Shown here piece by piece: positions 19,359 to 30,620 of a DNA stretch of 64,000 nucleotides. This stretch comes from Apiosordaria backusii. Its lineage: Eukaryota; Ascomycota; Sordariomycetes; Sordariales; Lasiosphaeriaceae. Location of the stretch: the NCBI GenBank assembly GCA_030549205.1, contig JAUKTV010000001.1:1550001-1614000 (forward strand), in the 5' to 3' direction. The notes under the pieces are model-generated. The model was not told the origin of the DNA and did not search any database. It worked only from the letters and a program-made list of their open reading frames with translations. The translations under genes and the position numbers were made by a program. Numbering within the stretch: position 1 is the stretch's first letter; each line of letters opens with the position of its first letter.

Positions 19359-22300
19359 ATGTCCAAATCCTGGCAGTCCACGCTACGGCTGCCCAAGTCA
19401 CGTTTCCCGTAAGGATTCTGTCTATCACCGTACCATAACTCAAATTGCTCACCTCGATCGCTCGCTCGTCTTGCCTCAGAAACCGGCCGCAACCCCACGA
19501 ACGGGAACAATACCTCAAGCGATGCACCGATGAGTTTTACCAATGGCAGGCCGCCAACCGCCCTGCCGATAACGAGTTCCTCCTCCACGATGGCCCTCCC
19601 TACGCCAACGGCAAGCTCCACGCCGGCCACGCCTTGAATAAAATCCTCAAGGACATGATCAATCGGGTCAAGGTCCAGCAAGGTGCGCTACTTGTCGAGA
19701 CACACCCCGCACCATGCCTCTTGCTGACCGGTTGGGGTAAATTACAGGTCGCCGCGTCAAGTACATACCAGGATGGGATTGCCATGGTCTCCCGATCGAA
19801 CTCAAGGCGGTCGGGGCCGCCGAGGGCAAGTTGATGTCGCCGGGCGATATCCGCAAAGCTGCCCGCAGGCTCGCCTCCAAAACGGTGCTCGCGCAAATGA
19901 AGAGCTTCAAGTCGTATGCCGTCATGGCCGACTGGGAAAATAGGTGGACGACGATGGACAAGGAGTATGAGATCAAGCAGCTGAGGCTGTTTCAAAAGAT
20001 GGCTCGCCAGGGGCTGATCTACCGGAAGCACAAGCCTGTGTACTGGTCGCCATCCTCGGCCACTGCGCTTGCCGAGGCTGAGTTGGAATACAATGAGGCT
20101 CATGTCTCACATTCGGCGTGGGTTAGGTTTCCCATTGTTGATGGGTGGCAAGAGGTGATTCCTGGGTTGGAGGGGGCGGATGAGGGTTCGAATCTGTATG
20201 CAGTTATCTGGACCACCACGCCATGGACGCTTCCTTCGAACCAAGCTATTGCGGTGCGCGACGACATGACATACTCTGTTGTCAGGTTCGCCGGCGACGA
20301 GGGTCTTCACTTGGTGAGCATACCCGAAGGAAGCACAGGGGCGGATCTCCCCGAGATATCCGAGGTACTGGGCAAAGTCCAGGGCTCCGAGTTGATGAAG
20401 CTGCGGTACTTGAACCCTCTTATTGATAAGGAGGGCGTTTTTGCTCCTGAGGGTCGCCCTATTATTCATGCCCCTTTCGTCAGAGACGATTCAGGAACTG
20501 GCCTGGTCCACTGTGCGCCAGGGCATGGGTTTGACGATTACCTCGCTTGCGAGGCCTTGGGGATCACAGCACTGTCACCTCCCGTGGACAACGAGGGTCT
20601 CTTTACCGCAGAGGCCTACCCGAGGGACCCTGAAAAGCTCAAGGGTATTTCCGTCCTTGAGGGCGGCAGCGAGGCTGTGATAGACTTGCTTAGCAAGCAA
20701 AATGAGGGGTACATCCTCAAGCTCAAGCTCTACAAGCACAAGTATCCATATGACTGGCGGACGAAGAAGCCCATCATCATTCGCGCCACGGCTCAGTGGT
20801 TTGCTGATGTGGGAAGCATCAAGGAGCAAGCTCTGGCTGCTCTCGAAGAGGTGCACTTTATCCCCGAGACTGGCAAGAACAGACTCGAGGCGTTTGTCAA
20901 GGGCCGGAGCGAGTGGTGTATTTCGCGTCAACGAGCGTGGGGTGTGCCTATCCCTGCCCTGTATGATGCCAATGGGAACGCAGTCATGACTGATGAGAGC
21001 ATCGACCACATTATCTCTGTGGTTAGGGAAAGGGGAATTGATGCCTGGTGGAATGACGATCCAGAGGAGCCTGCGTGGCTACCCGAGTCACTGCGCGAAA
21101 GGGCGGCTGAATTCAGCCGTGGCAAGGACACAATGGACGTCTGGTTTGACAGCGGTAGCAGCTGGACACAGACGGACAAGCAAGCTGATGTGTACCTTGA
21201 GGGTACTGATCAGCATCGCGGATGGTTCCAGTCGTCTCTCCTTACCAGGGTTGCTGCCATGGCCGCTCAGGACAGCCAAGGAATGCCTTCAACCACCAAT
21301 ACTCTCGGACTTTCACCATTTAAGACGCTTATCACTCACGGTTTTACACTGGACAAGGACGGCAAAAAGATGTCCAAGTCTCTCGGAAATATCATCTCTG
21401 CTAATCAAATTATGGACGGATCTCTTATTTCGGAGCCGCAACAACCCGGTCAACCACAAAGGAAGAAGAACCGCGGTCCTGAAGCGCTTGGCCCTGATGC
21501 TCTGCGTCTCTGGATTGCCAGCAGTGACTACACCGGTGACGTTATTCTCGGCAAGCCAGTTCTCCGGACGATCCACCAGGTCCTGCTCAAGTACCGCACC
21601 ATCATCAAGATGTTCACCGGAAGTATGCAACCAGATGCTCGCACAGCCCCCTTGACAGCGGCCGATCACATTGCGCTGATCCAGCTCAAGGATGTCATGC
21701 AAGAAGTTGGCAAGTACTACGACAACTACGAGTTCAACAAGGCACAGGCGGCTCTCAATCGCTGGGTTGTCAACGACGTGTCGGCTTTCTACCTGGAGAT
21801 TCTCAAGGACAGGCTGTATTGTGGTGACTCTGGTGGCGTCTTGGAGCCCGTTTTCAATGGTTTGTTGAGAATGCTGGCGCCTGTTACGCCGCTGCTTGTT
21901 GAAGAAGCTTGGGAATGCCGTCCTCAGTGGATGAAAGATGATGCCTCTCTTGTGCACCCGCTCCAGCAACTTTATGACGCCCCGCTTATTGACCCTTCCC
22001 GGCTGACCTACGACGAGAAATCCATCCGGGAGAGCATGCCCGCTATCATGTCTGCGCACGCGGCGATCAAGGCTGCCTCTGAGCGGGCGCGATCGGGCAA
22101 GGTGCTAGGTTCGTCGCTGCAGTGCTCGGTTGTGCTCGTTCACCATTCTGAGGGTAGCTTATCTATTCTGGAGCGGTTCGCGGCTGAGCTGGATGCCATG
22201 TTTGTGGTTTCGGCTGTGGATATTGTCAGGGCCAAAGAGGGTGAAACGCCAAAGGAGGTCGAGGAGGCGGAGTGGAAGTATAGTGAGCCGTTTGAGGTTG

Positions 22301-22452
22301 ATGGGAAGATGCATACGGCTTATGTTTTGCCTCCTAGGCAGCACAAGTGCCCGAGGTGCTGGAGGTATGTAGCGCCTGTGGAGGATGAGCTCTGCGGGAG
22401 GTGTGAAGGGGTTGTGGAGGCTCGGGCTGGGGAAGCTGCGGGGGAAGTGTAA
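19359..22452 (+). CDS. ISM1: Isoleucyl-tRNA synthetase, mitochondrial
   Basis: This class I synthetase charges mitochondrial tRNA-Ile. Exons 19359-19408, 19480-19682 and 19748-22452 give 985 residues. The first exon (MSKSWQSTLRLPKSRF) was chosen because it supplies the only ATG, joins in phase across a 71-bp intron (GTAAGG...TCAG) and looks like the start of fungal mitochondrial IleRS. The HIGH-type motif is HAGH at about 64-67 within DGPPYANGKLHAGH. WDCHGLPIELK follows the second intron, and KMSKS lies near 625. Editing-domain blocks are present. The C-terminal CPRCW...CGRC pair (about 951-971) is a zinc motif of bacterial-type IleRS, supporting the organellar form. The N-terminus is basic and suits import, but I could not define a cleavage site. 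Confidence 0.93.
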
Positions 22453-22796
22453 AATAGATAAATACCCCTCTACCTGAGATTTATAGAACCTGTAAAATAT
22501 GTACTTTAGACCAGATGCCCCTCGCACAATCCAAATCACACTCGATACTGTAGGGAGAGAGCTCAGGGGAAGCTTAGAGCTTGGACCCCTGAATTGAGCT
22601 GCCGCCGGCAAAGGTATCCCCACCGATAAGATTCTTGGCAGCCAATTGTGGGGCACAACTTTTTCTTATCGGAACCTTTCTTTCGACTCTCGGTTCCCCC
22701 AAAAATTGTTCTCAAGCCCTTTCGCATTCAACAGCTTGCGCGCGCATAACAATCCCAGTTTGCGACAGATCAATTGTTGCAATTGTTCCATAGAAG
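22453..22796. other. Intergenic spacer
   Basis: Short head-to-tail spacer between the IleRS and Rok1 genes. It contains the promoter and leader of the helicase gene and no other recognisable feature. Confidence 0.5.
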
Positions 22797-25202
22797 ATGG
22801 ATATCCTCAAAATCCTCTCCCGAGGCACGAAGCCAAACCCCAAGAATCAACAACCCGCGAAAGGCTCAGCAGCGACAACAGCAGCGACAAAGCTCCTCCC
22901 CTCTGCTGGCGCGATCCCCCACCCGCAGCTGTTCAACGACCCCGTTTTTTCTTCCTCGTCGTCTTCAAGGGGCAAGAAGAGGAAAAGAAAGAATAAAGGT
23001 GCCGATAAGGATGGTGAAGAAGACGGTGGGCAGAATGACGAGGAGGAAGACCTGAGCGATGTTGATTTTTTTGCGCCGCCCAAACCTAAAAACGAAACTG
23101 TTCAGCAGCAGCATATCGAGGAGGATGGCGGACAAGAGAAGAAAAGGAACAAGAAGAGAAAGGTCAAGATGCTGGATGAGGACGAGCGCAAGCAGATTCT
23201 GCGATCGCACAGGTTGAAGTTTACGCTTTTGTCTGCGCTTGCGGGTCCTACGGTTGCTGAGCTGGAGGTGGAGGTTGAGGAGGGGGGGAAGAAGAAGGAG
23301 GAGGAGGAGAAGAGGAGTAGGAAGAAGCAGAAGAAGTCTTCTGAGGGGGGGAATAAAGAGGAGGAGGAGAAGAAGAAGGAGAAGGATACCAAGAAGAGCA
23401 GCAGCAAGCTCGCGCAGTTGTGGCCGCAGCCGCTGACTGCGTTTGGGCAGTTGAAGTATGATTATGGGATTGATCAGACTTTGGCGGATAATATCACGCG
23501 GCAGGGGTTTAAAGTGCCGACGGAAGTGCAAATGGGAGCGCTACCACTGTTGTTACAGCCGGGGAGTGCGCTGGGGGATAAGGAGATGGAGAAGAAGGGG
23601 GGGGTTGATTTTTTGGCTGTGGCGCCGACGGGGAGCGGGAAGACGATTACGTTCTTAATTCCAGCTATTGAGGGGGTGCTGAAGGCTAGGGGGGAGGTTG
23701 AGAAGGAGGGGGAGGAGGTGAAGAATGAGCTGAGGGCGATTGTGGTTGCGCCGACTAGGGAGTTGGCGAGCCAGATTGTGAATGAGGGGAGGAAGTTGGC
23801 TATTGAGACGGGGGTGAGGGTTGTGTTGATGAAGAGGGGGTTGAGGTTGCAGGCTGAGGGTGGGGAGGAGAAGGCTGGAGTTAAAGAGGATAGTGACTCT
23901 GAGGAAGAGGAGGAGGGTGAGAAGGAAGAGGAGCAACAGGACGAAGATGAGGAAGAGGAAGAAAAGGAGGATAGTGACGAGGAAGAGGGGGATGCCAAGA
24001 GAAAAGACCAGGAGAAAAAACCTCTGGCTAGAGTTGACATCCTCGTCACCACCCCGAAAATCCTCCTCAACTTCCTGTCTGACGACGGGAAACTTACGAA
24101 CTCCAAGAAAACCCTCCCCACCGTCCGGAGCCTGATCCTTGACGAAGCCGACGTCCTCCTCGACCCCATCTTCCGCAAGCAAACCATGGCCATCTGGAAA
24201 TCCTGCGTGCACCCCGATGTCGCTCTCACCTGCTGGTCAGCAACCATGGCCTCCAACATCGAAGCCCTCGTCACCAAGCACCTCTCCAAACGCGCCAAAC
24301 ACTTCAACAACTCCCGCCCCCTCATCCGTCTGGTCGTCGGGCTCAAAGACACCGCCGTGCCCAACGTAACCCACAAGCTAATCTACACCGCCACCGAGCA
24401 AGGCAAACTGTTGGCCCTCCGACAACTCCTTCACCCAGCGTCGAGCTCTGACTCCGGCCCCCCCTTGAGACCACCATTCATAGTCTTCACCCAAACCATC
24501 GACCGCGCCAAGGCCCTCCACAAAGAACTGCAATTTGACATCCCCCTCGAAGCCGGCGGGTCAGCCCGGATTGCAGTCCTGCACTCTTCCTTATCCGACC
24601 AAATCCGCACTAAAATCATGGCCAAATTCCGCTCTGGCGAAGTCTGGGTTTTGATCACAACCGATGTCCTCGCCCGCGGGGTAGACTTTGCCGGCGTCAA
24701 CGGGGTGGTCAACTACGACGTCCCCACCTCCGCAGCGGGGTACGTCCACCGCGCTGGTCGGACTGGCCGCGCGGGGAGGGAGGGCGGAGTGGCGGTTACG
24801 TTTTACACAAAGGAGGATATTCCTTTTGTGAAGAGCGTGGCGAATGTTATTGCCGCTAGCGAGAAGCAGGCGGGTAAACTACATGCGAACGGAGAGGAGA
24901 CGACGACGGTGAAAAAGTGGCTGCTGGATGCGCTGCCCAAGGTGGCGAAGGAGGATAAGAGGAAGCTGAAGGTTAGGGGGGTGGAGGCGAGGAGGGCGGG
25001 GGGGAAGGAGGCGAGTATTACTACGCAGAGCAGCTGGGAGAGACGGAGGGAGAATAATAAGAGGCAGGCGATTGAGGCGAGCAAGAGGAGGAAGAGGTTG
25101 GCGCTGCAGGGTGAGAGACAGCAGGGTGGTGGTGGTGGTGGTGGTGGTGGTGGTGGTGGAAAGAAGGAGAATGAGGAGGAATGGGGTGGGTTGGATGATT
25201 AG
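22797..25202 (+). CDS. rok1: DEAD-box RNA helicase Rok1
   Basis: Rok1 (DDX52 in animals) is a nucleolar ATP-dependent RNA helicase needed for 18S rRNA processing and release of snR30 from pre-ribosomes. The gene is intronless, 801 residues. The start MDILKILSRGTKP is typical of Rok1. Motifs: Q-motif region near 235-250, APTGSGKT near 275, PTRELA, LDEADVLLD near 447, SAT near 480 and HRAGRTGRAGR near 650. A very acidic insert of about 50 residues (about 354-404) interrupts domain 1 between the PTREL block and the VTTP motif, and a basic-acidic low-complexity block lies in the N-terminal third. The C-terminus carries polyglycine from a (GGT)n tract. Third-position bias alternates in blocks (G-rich to about 24010, C-rich to about 24770, then G-rich). 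Confidence 0.92.
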   Translation: MDILKILSRGTKPNPKNQQPAKGSAATTAATKLLPSAGAIPHPQLFNDPVFSSSSSSRGKKRKRKNKGADKDGEEDGGQNDEEEDLSDVDFFAPPKPKNETVQQQHIEEDGGQEKKRNKKRKVKMLDEDERKQILRSHRLKFTLLSALAGPTVAELEVEVEEGGKKKEEEEKRSRKKQKKSSEGGNKEEEEKKKEKDTKKSSSKLAQLWPQPLTAFGQLKYDYGIDQTLADNITRQGFKVPTEVQMGALPLLLQPGSALGDKEMEKKGGVDFLAVAPTGSGKTITFLIPAIEGVLKARGEVEKEGEEVKNELRAIVVAPTRELASQIVNEGRKLAIETGVRVVLMKRGLRLQAEGGEEKAGVKEDSDSEEEEEGEKEEEQQDEDEEEEEKEDSDEEEGDAKRKDQEKKPLARVDILVTTPKILLNFLSDDGKLTNSKKTLPTVRSLILDEADVLLDPIFRKQTMAIWKSCVHPDVALTCWSATMASNIEALVTKHLSKRAKHFNNSRPLIRLVVGLKDTAVPNVTHKLIYTATEQGKLLALRQLLHPASSSDSGPPLRPPFIVFTQTIDRAKALHKELQFDIPLEAGGSARIAVLHSSLSDQIRTKIMAKFRSGEVWVLITTDVLARGVDFAGVNGVVNYDVPTSAAGYVHRAGRTGRAGREGGVAVTFYTKEDIPFVKSVANVIAASEKQAGKLHANGEETTTVKKWLLDALPKVAKEDKRKLKVRGVEARRAGGKEASITTQSSWERRRENNKRQAIEASKRRKRLALQGERQQGGGGGGGGGGGGKKENEEEWGGLDD
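25125..25159 (+). repeat. (GGT)n microsatellite in Rok1 tail
   Basis: Eleven or so GGT units encode polyglycine in the Rok1 C-terminal tail. Such tracts are prone to length change. Confidence 0.85.
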
Positions 25203-25381
25203 TTGCTTCTTCTTATTTGTAGTCATTGGAAATGTCAATACCCTGTTTCGTTACGTGAGATATATAGATGTCAAAATTGGACGCAGTGGTTCATACAATT
25301 ATCTTCTGTACTATTTCAAAGAATCATAAATATCTACAACCCAAAACCCAACCACCTACTCAGCTCATCCCAGCTATCCAA

Positions 25382-26806
25382 TCACCCCCTCTTCCCAGGA
25401 AAATACCCCTCCGGCACGTACATCCACCTGCCCGGCTGGAAAACAACCTCAAACCCAACCGCCCCGTACGTCCCCACAGCACAACTCAAATCATGATACC
25501 CCTCCAGCCCCGTAACCGGCAAATCCTGCTCCAAATCCCCTTCCTCGTGCAGATTCCACCTCCCCGCCTGCAAGCCATTCCTCGTGAAGAAAATCTCCGT
25601 TTCTATCCTCCCTCCCACAAGCGTGAACGTCATTCCGATACCATAACGCTCTCCAACTCTAAAGGGAGCAGTAAAGTCTTTGCCTCCCCAGCGATCGTTG
25701 ATGAACTTGTGGCCGTCGTCTCCGTGGACGGCGAGAGACCCTCTATGCCAGCCTGGCTGCCGGAAGGATGGGTAGGGCAGGGCGGTGAAACCTAACGAGA
25801 GACAAATCTCGTGGGAGTTGTAGGCCGAGGTGATGGAGACTTCGTAGTAAATTGTTTTCTTTGGGGTGGAGGAGGTGAAGGGGGAGTGGGTTTTTACTGT
25901 GTAGAGGGGGGATAGGCGATTATGCTGGGGTGTCTTTGTTAGTATAATCTACGATAGGGGGAGCCAAAAAGGGGGAACATACCAACTGTCTGTTGCGTTT
26001 CTGTCTGTCTGGCCTGCCCAGAGGCCGGGTTCTTTGAACTTGAGGGTGCCTTTGAATCCATCCGGGATCATCAAACGGGGGTTGTGGCTGTTTTGAGCCT
26101 CGAGGGAGTGGTGGTCGAGGTCGATGGGCGCGGAGAGGGGGTGCTGACGGCACCATGCCTCGCCTGCTTCGGCTTCGACTTCGGTGGCGTTGGTTGCGGG
26201 GGAGTAGTCGTGTCCGGAGAAGAAAGCAGGAGGGGGAGGGAAGAGAGAGGTGTCGGGGACTACAGACTCCCAGTCGTGCTTGGGGTCTTGGGGTTTGGTT
26301 GATGTGGGGATGGGAGGGGCGCCGGGGGGAGGAATAGCCGCGTAGTCGTTGTGGGCGGGAGGGGGGCCAGGAGGGGGAGCGTAATCATTGGTCGCTCCGT
26401 GGGAAGGGGGCGGCCCGGAAGGAGGAGCATATTCATCTACCGCCGGCCGGGTATGAGAAGGAGGCGGTCCTGGAGGGGGAGCATAGTCATTGGCTGGCAA
26501 CTCGGCCGGCGCGTTAGGGGTGTGTACAGAGTTGGGAAGCTCGACAGGCATGGTGTGTGCTGTAGCTGCTGGTTGGTTGGACGGATTGTTGGAATTCCAG
26601 GATGCTGGAGGTTGAACAGCAGAGAGGGGACTAGGAGGCGGCGGCTGGTTATATTGTTGCTGCTGGGGCTGTGTTTGGTATGACGACGGCACGCTTGCTT
26701 TTGGCTCAGGTGTGTAAGTCGGCTGCTGGGGCGCCTGCCCGGCAGCAGGGCGTGGGGGCAGATTATCCCCTTCATAGAGGTTGTTCTTTTTGCTACCAAA
26801 ACACAT
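25382..26806 (-). CDS. SPRY-domain protein with proline-rich N-terminus
   Basis: The N-terminal half is disordered, rich in Pro/Gln, with four copies of a YAPPPGPPPSH-like repeat. The C-terminal half carries a B30.2/SPRY fold: KTIYYEVSITSAYNSHEICLSLGFTALPYPSFRQPGWHRGSLAVHGDDG, then FTAPFRVGERYGIGMTF. Fungal relatives include Ssh4/Ear1-type adaptors, but no transmembrane segment is seen here, so this is more like a cytosolic SPRY protein. The start at 26806 (MCFGSKKNN) is preferred over the longer frame. The exon join is problematic. The strong donor GTATGT (25982) with the acceptor CAG (exon at 25924) leaves a one-base phase conflict. An in-frame product of 456 residues needs a weak GTTCCC donor, with exons 25979-26806 and 25382-25924. 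See findings. Confidence 0.7.
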
Positions 26807-27768
26807 GTTTGCTGTTGTGGTAGTAGACCACGATGGCTTTAATGATAGTAGACTCCTTGAATTGCTGGCTTGTTTGCTCGCCCAGTTGAAATCCAACCAA
26901 CGAGTGACAAAAGTCAATCAAGAAATGCTTTGTCTTTCAAGTTTCAAAACACCAATGGCAACAGAACGACCGGCTTTAATGCCCTTCTTCTGGCATCAGA
27001 TGATGAATGATGAATCGGGACACGGAGGGACCAACTGACGCGCGCTGGATTGAGAACCTTTCGGGCTGTGCAGCCACTGCCAAGATGGCGCTAGCCACCT
27101 GCGTAACCGAGCTCGCTAGCAGGGGATTCCCTCAAGGCGTTCGCTGTGTCTGCCCCGCATTGCACCGCCCAAGTGAAGACGTTGCTGCGAGATCTGATAA
27201 ACCTGCGATCTGTGGCGTTTGGCCACGGGGGTGATTTGGTTTTAGGATTATACGCCATCAAGATTGAATATCTAGGTAGGTTTGCGAGCGCAATTCACGT
27301 GCCATCGCCATCTTGCTCAAGATCCACTGTGGTGTAAGTCTGGCTTGGTAAATATCGGGGCACCCTCGGAGCTCGGAGCCGAAGTACGATGACTGCCGGA
27401 CCAGCATCGGACCGTCACCGGCCCGATGAATATTGTAAGGCGAGACCACTTCATGAACTGTACATTTCTTGTTGGTTTGATCTGTGCCTATCGACTGGTC
27501 TACCATCCGAAATCACTCGGTTTATTCTCTCTGTCCTTGAGTGCAACAGCATATCTGCTGCCTCGACAGATTCTCTTACAGTTTCACAACTCGATAACTA
27601 CTTCAAATGGTGAGGAGATTGTTGACACTTTTGAGAACCAAGCCAAAGCTGAGAATTGTTCGTATTATGAAGCAGCTATCCAACCACTGCGACTTATCCT
27701 TCCTTCGCCTACTAAGAATGTCACACCTGATCTATCCCTCTACCCACTTGTTGTTCGAGGTTCGGCGT
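26807..27768. other. Intergenic region between SPRY and VWA/alpha-kinase genes
   Basis: This contains the promoter of the SPRY gene and the 3' flank of the alpha-kinase gene. No conserved frame, RNA gene or repeat was recognised. Confidence 0.5.
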
Positions 27769-30050
27769 TCATCTTGCTCCAAAGCCCCCCAGATCATCAA
27801 GGGCCGCAGTGCTCACAGTGACATCAAGATGCTCAGGGCATTTCCGTGGAGGCAGCTTCCCCTGCGGCTCATAATAAAATGGACAGATTTCAAAGTCGTG
27901 TTCCAGCTCGTTTTCAGCGCATGGCCGCTTACTACTAGACGACATCAACTGCACCCAGCAACCATCGCACCAGTGGTGACCGACAAATCTGAATGATTTG
28001 TGAGCGCTCGCCAGTTGGATAATCCTCTGGCAGAGCTTGTTGGAGCAGCACGTGGTCGGTTCTATGGCCGGCCATATATATCGGAACTCGTACTCGCCCG
28101 AGATCACCATGGTTGCTCTTGAGCCCCAGCTGGCGGCAGACCGAGTTGCAGAAGTGGGTGGCAAAGAAGAACTTGAAGCCGTCGCTGTTCATGTTGAGGT
28201 CGTTCAGCTTGAACCTGTTGGGATCGCGGGTGTGGACGACCGGGTCGGTGAGCAGATTGCCCACCCCTTGCAAGTCCACCACCATGAAGTTTCCCCAGGA
28301 CCGCTCAAAGGTGAAGTGGGAAAAGGCTTGGGCCACTCGATTGAACGAGTCGTTGGGGGTATCCTCCTTGACATAACCGCCATTGTTGTTGTACTTGACA
28401 TACACCCCGTCAATGAAAAGGCTCGAGGGATTGGGCGGTCGTTCGCTCGGCGCTACCTGCCACGCTCTGCAGGCACACAGTCACAACGAAGTCAATGGGC
28501 TGCTTCAGCTTCAGGAGCCCGTTGAACTCGAGGGCAAAAGCTTTGCACAGAGCCTGGGTCTGCATGTCTTCAATCATATGCACTATGCTTCTGCTGTTAT
28601 TCAAGAAGGACTTGGTGACAAATCGAGTTGAGGAGGAGGCCGTACGGGCGTAGGACGCCGTGCGCATCGCCCCCTTGTTGAATGGGGTAGACCGAGTATG
28701 AAGAGTTAGCTGCATGAAGCTCATTCGGATGTTCTCGTTGGAAAACATCATATCGGCGAGCGTGTGGGCGCTGTATACCATGACCTCGGGGCAAACCCCC
28801 TCTGCCTCCCAAGTATTGTCAAGCCAGCCAGGTTTGTCCCACTGCGGTACATCTGTTTCTAGCGGGGCCTCCTCTTCATCCTCGTTGATGGGGTTGAGCG
28901 GGCTGCCAAGCGACTTTGCTATCGTTCAAACCCGGGTACGATCATCCTTGCTCCCGCTCCTCAGTGCCAAAGAAAGACGAATGCTTGTATTCGATATGGA
29001 CTTCGAGGTGGCCCGCACGATTAAACTCTGGAGAGTGCTATACTGCTTGCCTAGCAGCAGCTCAGTGAACGTGAGGCTCGAGATACCAGAGCGGCGAGGT
29101 TTGATGTTGCCCGGACCGCCGTATTTGTTGTCAGGGAGCAGCCTCGCGTCTGCGCCAGCCGCTGCATAGACATTTGCGAATGCCAGGGCCATACGGTCTG
29201 TACGGGTATGAATACTCAGGAAGATGTAGTCGACGTTGAGTTTGACCAGCGTGTTGATCAGAGGAGGGTAGGTCAGGCCGTGAGGCTCGCTACCTGGCTC
29301 GATGTATCTATCGTCACGGTGGGTGCCATAGTGAGGTAGGTAGTGCAAATCACGGCCATGCCCTGGTGCATCGGCAATATGGACGAGGCACCGCGTCTGC
29401 TGCGTCCATGAGGCATTGACTGCCGTTTGTATGCCGCCAAGGACATCCTCCGCATCATCGCCTCCCCCACTGGCGTACAGTTTGTTGAGAAACGTGAGAA
29501 CCTGGTCCACGGAAGTTGTAAAGTCTTGAAACTGTATATTGGGGCTGTCGCCGTGATCCTTGTATCCCAGCACTGCGACACGTAAATCGGTCTCATTGAA
29601 AAACAAGCCTTTGACCTCGGCTATGGTACTCTTGACTTGTTGCTCAACAGCGTTAATATACGGTGCCATGGAGCCGGTAGTGTCGATGAGAAATAGCAAG
29701 TCAGTCGAGCAGGCTGCCTTGAAAAGTCCCGCCGTGTTTCGCGGTGGCAACACGGCATTGGCTCTATCCACTGCGTCCTGGAACTGGCGCACCCGAAGCG
29801 TAGAGCTGGCGGCTGATGTTGTTGAGAATGTGCTGCGGAGGCTGATTCTGGAGGCCGAGTCAACCACAGACGGTCGAACACCATCGAGGGATATCTGTGA
29901 AGGGGTCGACATTTCGGACCCTGAGGGAGTCAACATGACGGACTGCGAAGGAGTCGACAGAGCGCTGATAGTAGATGAAGAAAACAACAAAGCGGCTGCC
30001 CTGGCAGCAACTTCACCGCGTGAGATTCTAGAGCGAGAGAGAGACTCCAT
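27769..30050 (-). pseudogene. VWA plus alpha-kinase gene with frame breaks
   Basis: Relatives (VwkA-type) couple a von Willebrand A domain to an atypical alpha-kinase and are linked to vacuole/contractile-vacuole and stress roles. Frame 1, from ATG 30050, carries the VWA domain with the metal-site motif DTTGSM near residue 117 and runs to a TGA at 28926-28928. The same frame continues with ETDVPQWDKPGWLDN and the alpha-kinase start until SLEPF at 28416, where one surplus T shifts it. Frame 2 carries GVYVKYNNNGGYV, SWGNFMVVDLQGVGNLLTD and DGFKFFFATHFCNSVC, then shifts again at 28111-28112. Frame 3 encodes the Cys/His-rich tail (CCSNKLC, HHWCDGC, PRKCPEH) to 27769. A 51-nt intron (28881-28931) could remove the TGA, but the two shifts have no intron explanation. 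Either the gene is decaying or the assembly has single-base errors. Confidence 0.72.
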
Positions 30051-30620
30051 GGTGACCGGAAAAGACGTCAAGGAGAGTAGTATTCCCTTCTCTTGTAACG
30101 GCCCCGTGTTATCTGGCGAAGATCTCAGGCGAGAACCAGATGCCCGCTCTCCGGATGTACCCCATTCAATACCCCCACAGCAACCCCTAATCCTGAGCTT
30201 AATCATTCTCAGACAAGTCAAGAGCAAACAGAATATCCGCAGAGGGCCATGCCGTAATCTTTTGAGGTTATGGCGTTCCGTGGCTGAGCCAACTAGTGGT
30301 ACGAAGTAGAATCCACTTATAGTAATGCTTGATACCATGTATTCTTTATGAACCTGAAGGCTCAAATTTCCCAACTATCAAGCTATCTGACCGACAGCTG
30401 TCCCATAAATCCATCACTAATAACCCCATCCCATATCCCATCCGAAATATCAGTACAATAATCCCGAAAACCATGCCCAAATCCCTTCCGCCACAAGCCA
30501 TGACCCATCCAAGACAGCCCCACACATGTCATCAAAACGCCCTCAAACGCCTCAACCCACTCCCGTGATCCGGCGAAACGAACGACGTTTGTTCGTATCG
30601 AGACTCGAAAAAAAGCATAT
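30051..30620. other. Intergenic spacer between alpha-kinase and Ca2+/H+ exchanger genes
   Basis: The frame of the upstream alpha-kinase gene stays open to 30374, so part of this spacer may be its 5' coding or leader sequence. The rest is 3' flank of the exchanger gene. Nothing else was recognised. Confidence 0.45.

Noticed and set aside
21313..22059. Minus-strand frame of 248 codons opposite the IleRS gene.
   Set aside because: Antisense of a well-conserved synthetase; no independent features.
23474..24376. Minus-strand frame of 300 codons opposite Rok1.
   Set aside because: Ser-rich shadow of the acidic Glu/Asp-coding stretch of the helicase gene.
28881..28931. TGA at 28926-28928 treated as proof of inactivation or of recoding.
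   Set aside because: A phase-0 intron of 51 nt (GTTTGA...CGAG, with CTCAAC branch-like sequence) can remove it, so this stop alone is not decisive.
29560..30309. Plus-strand frame of 249 codons opposite the VWA region.
   Set aside because: Antisense shadow; the minus strand carries the conserved VWA motif.
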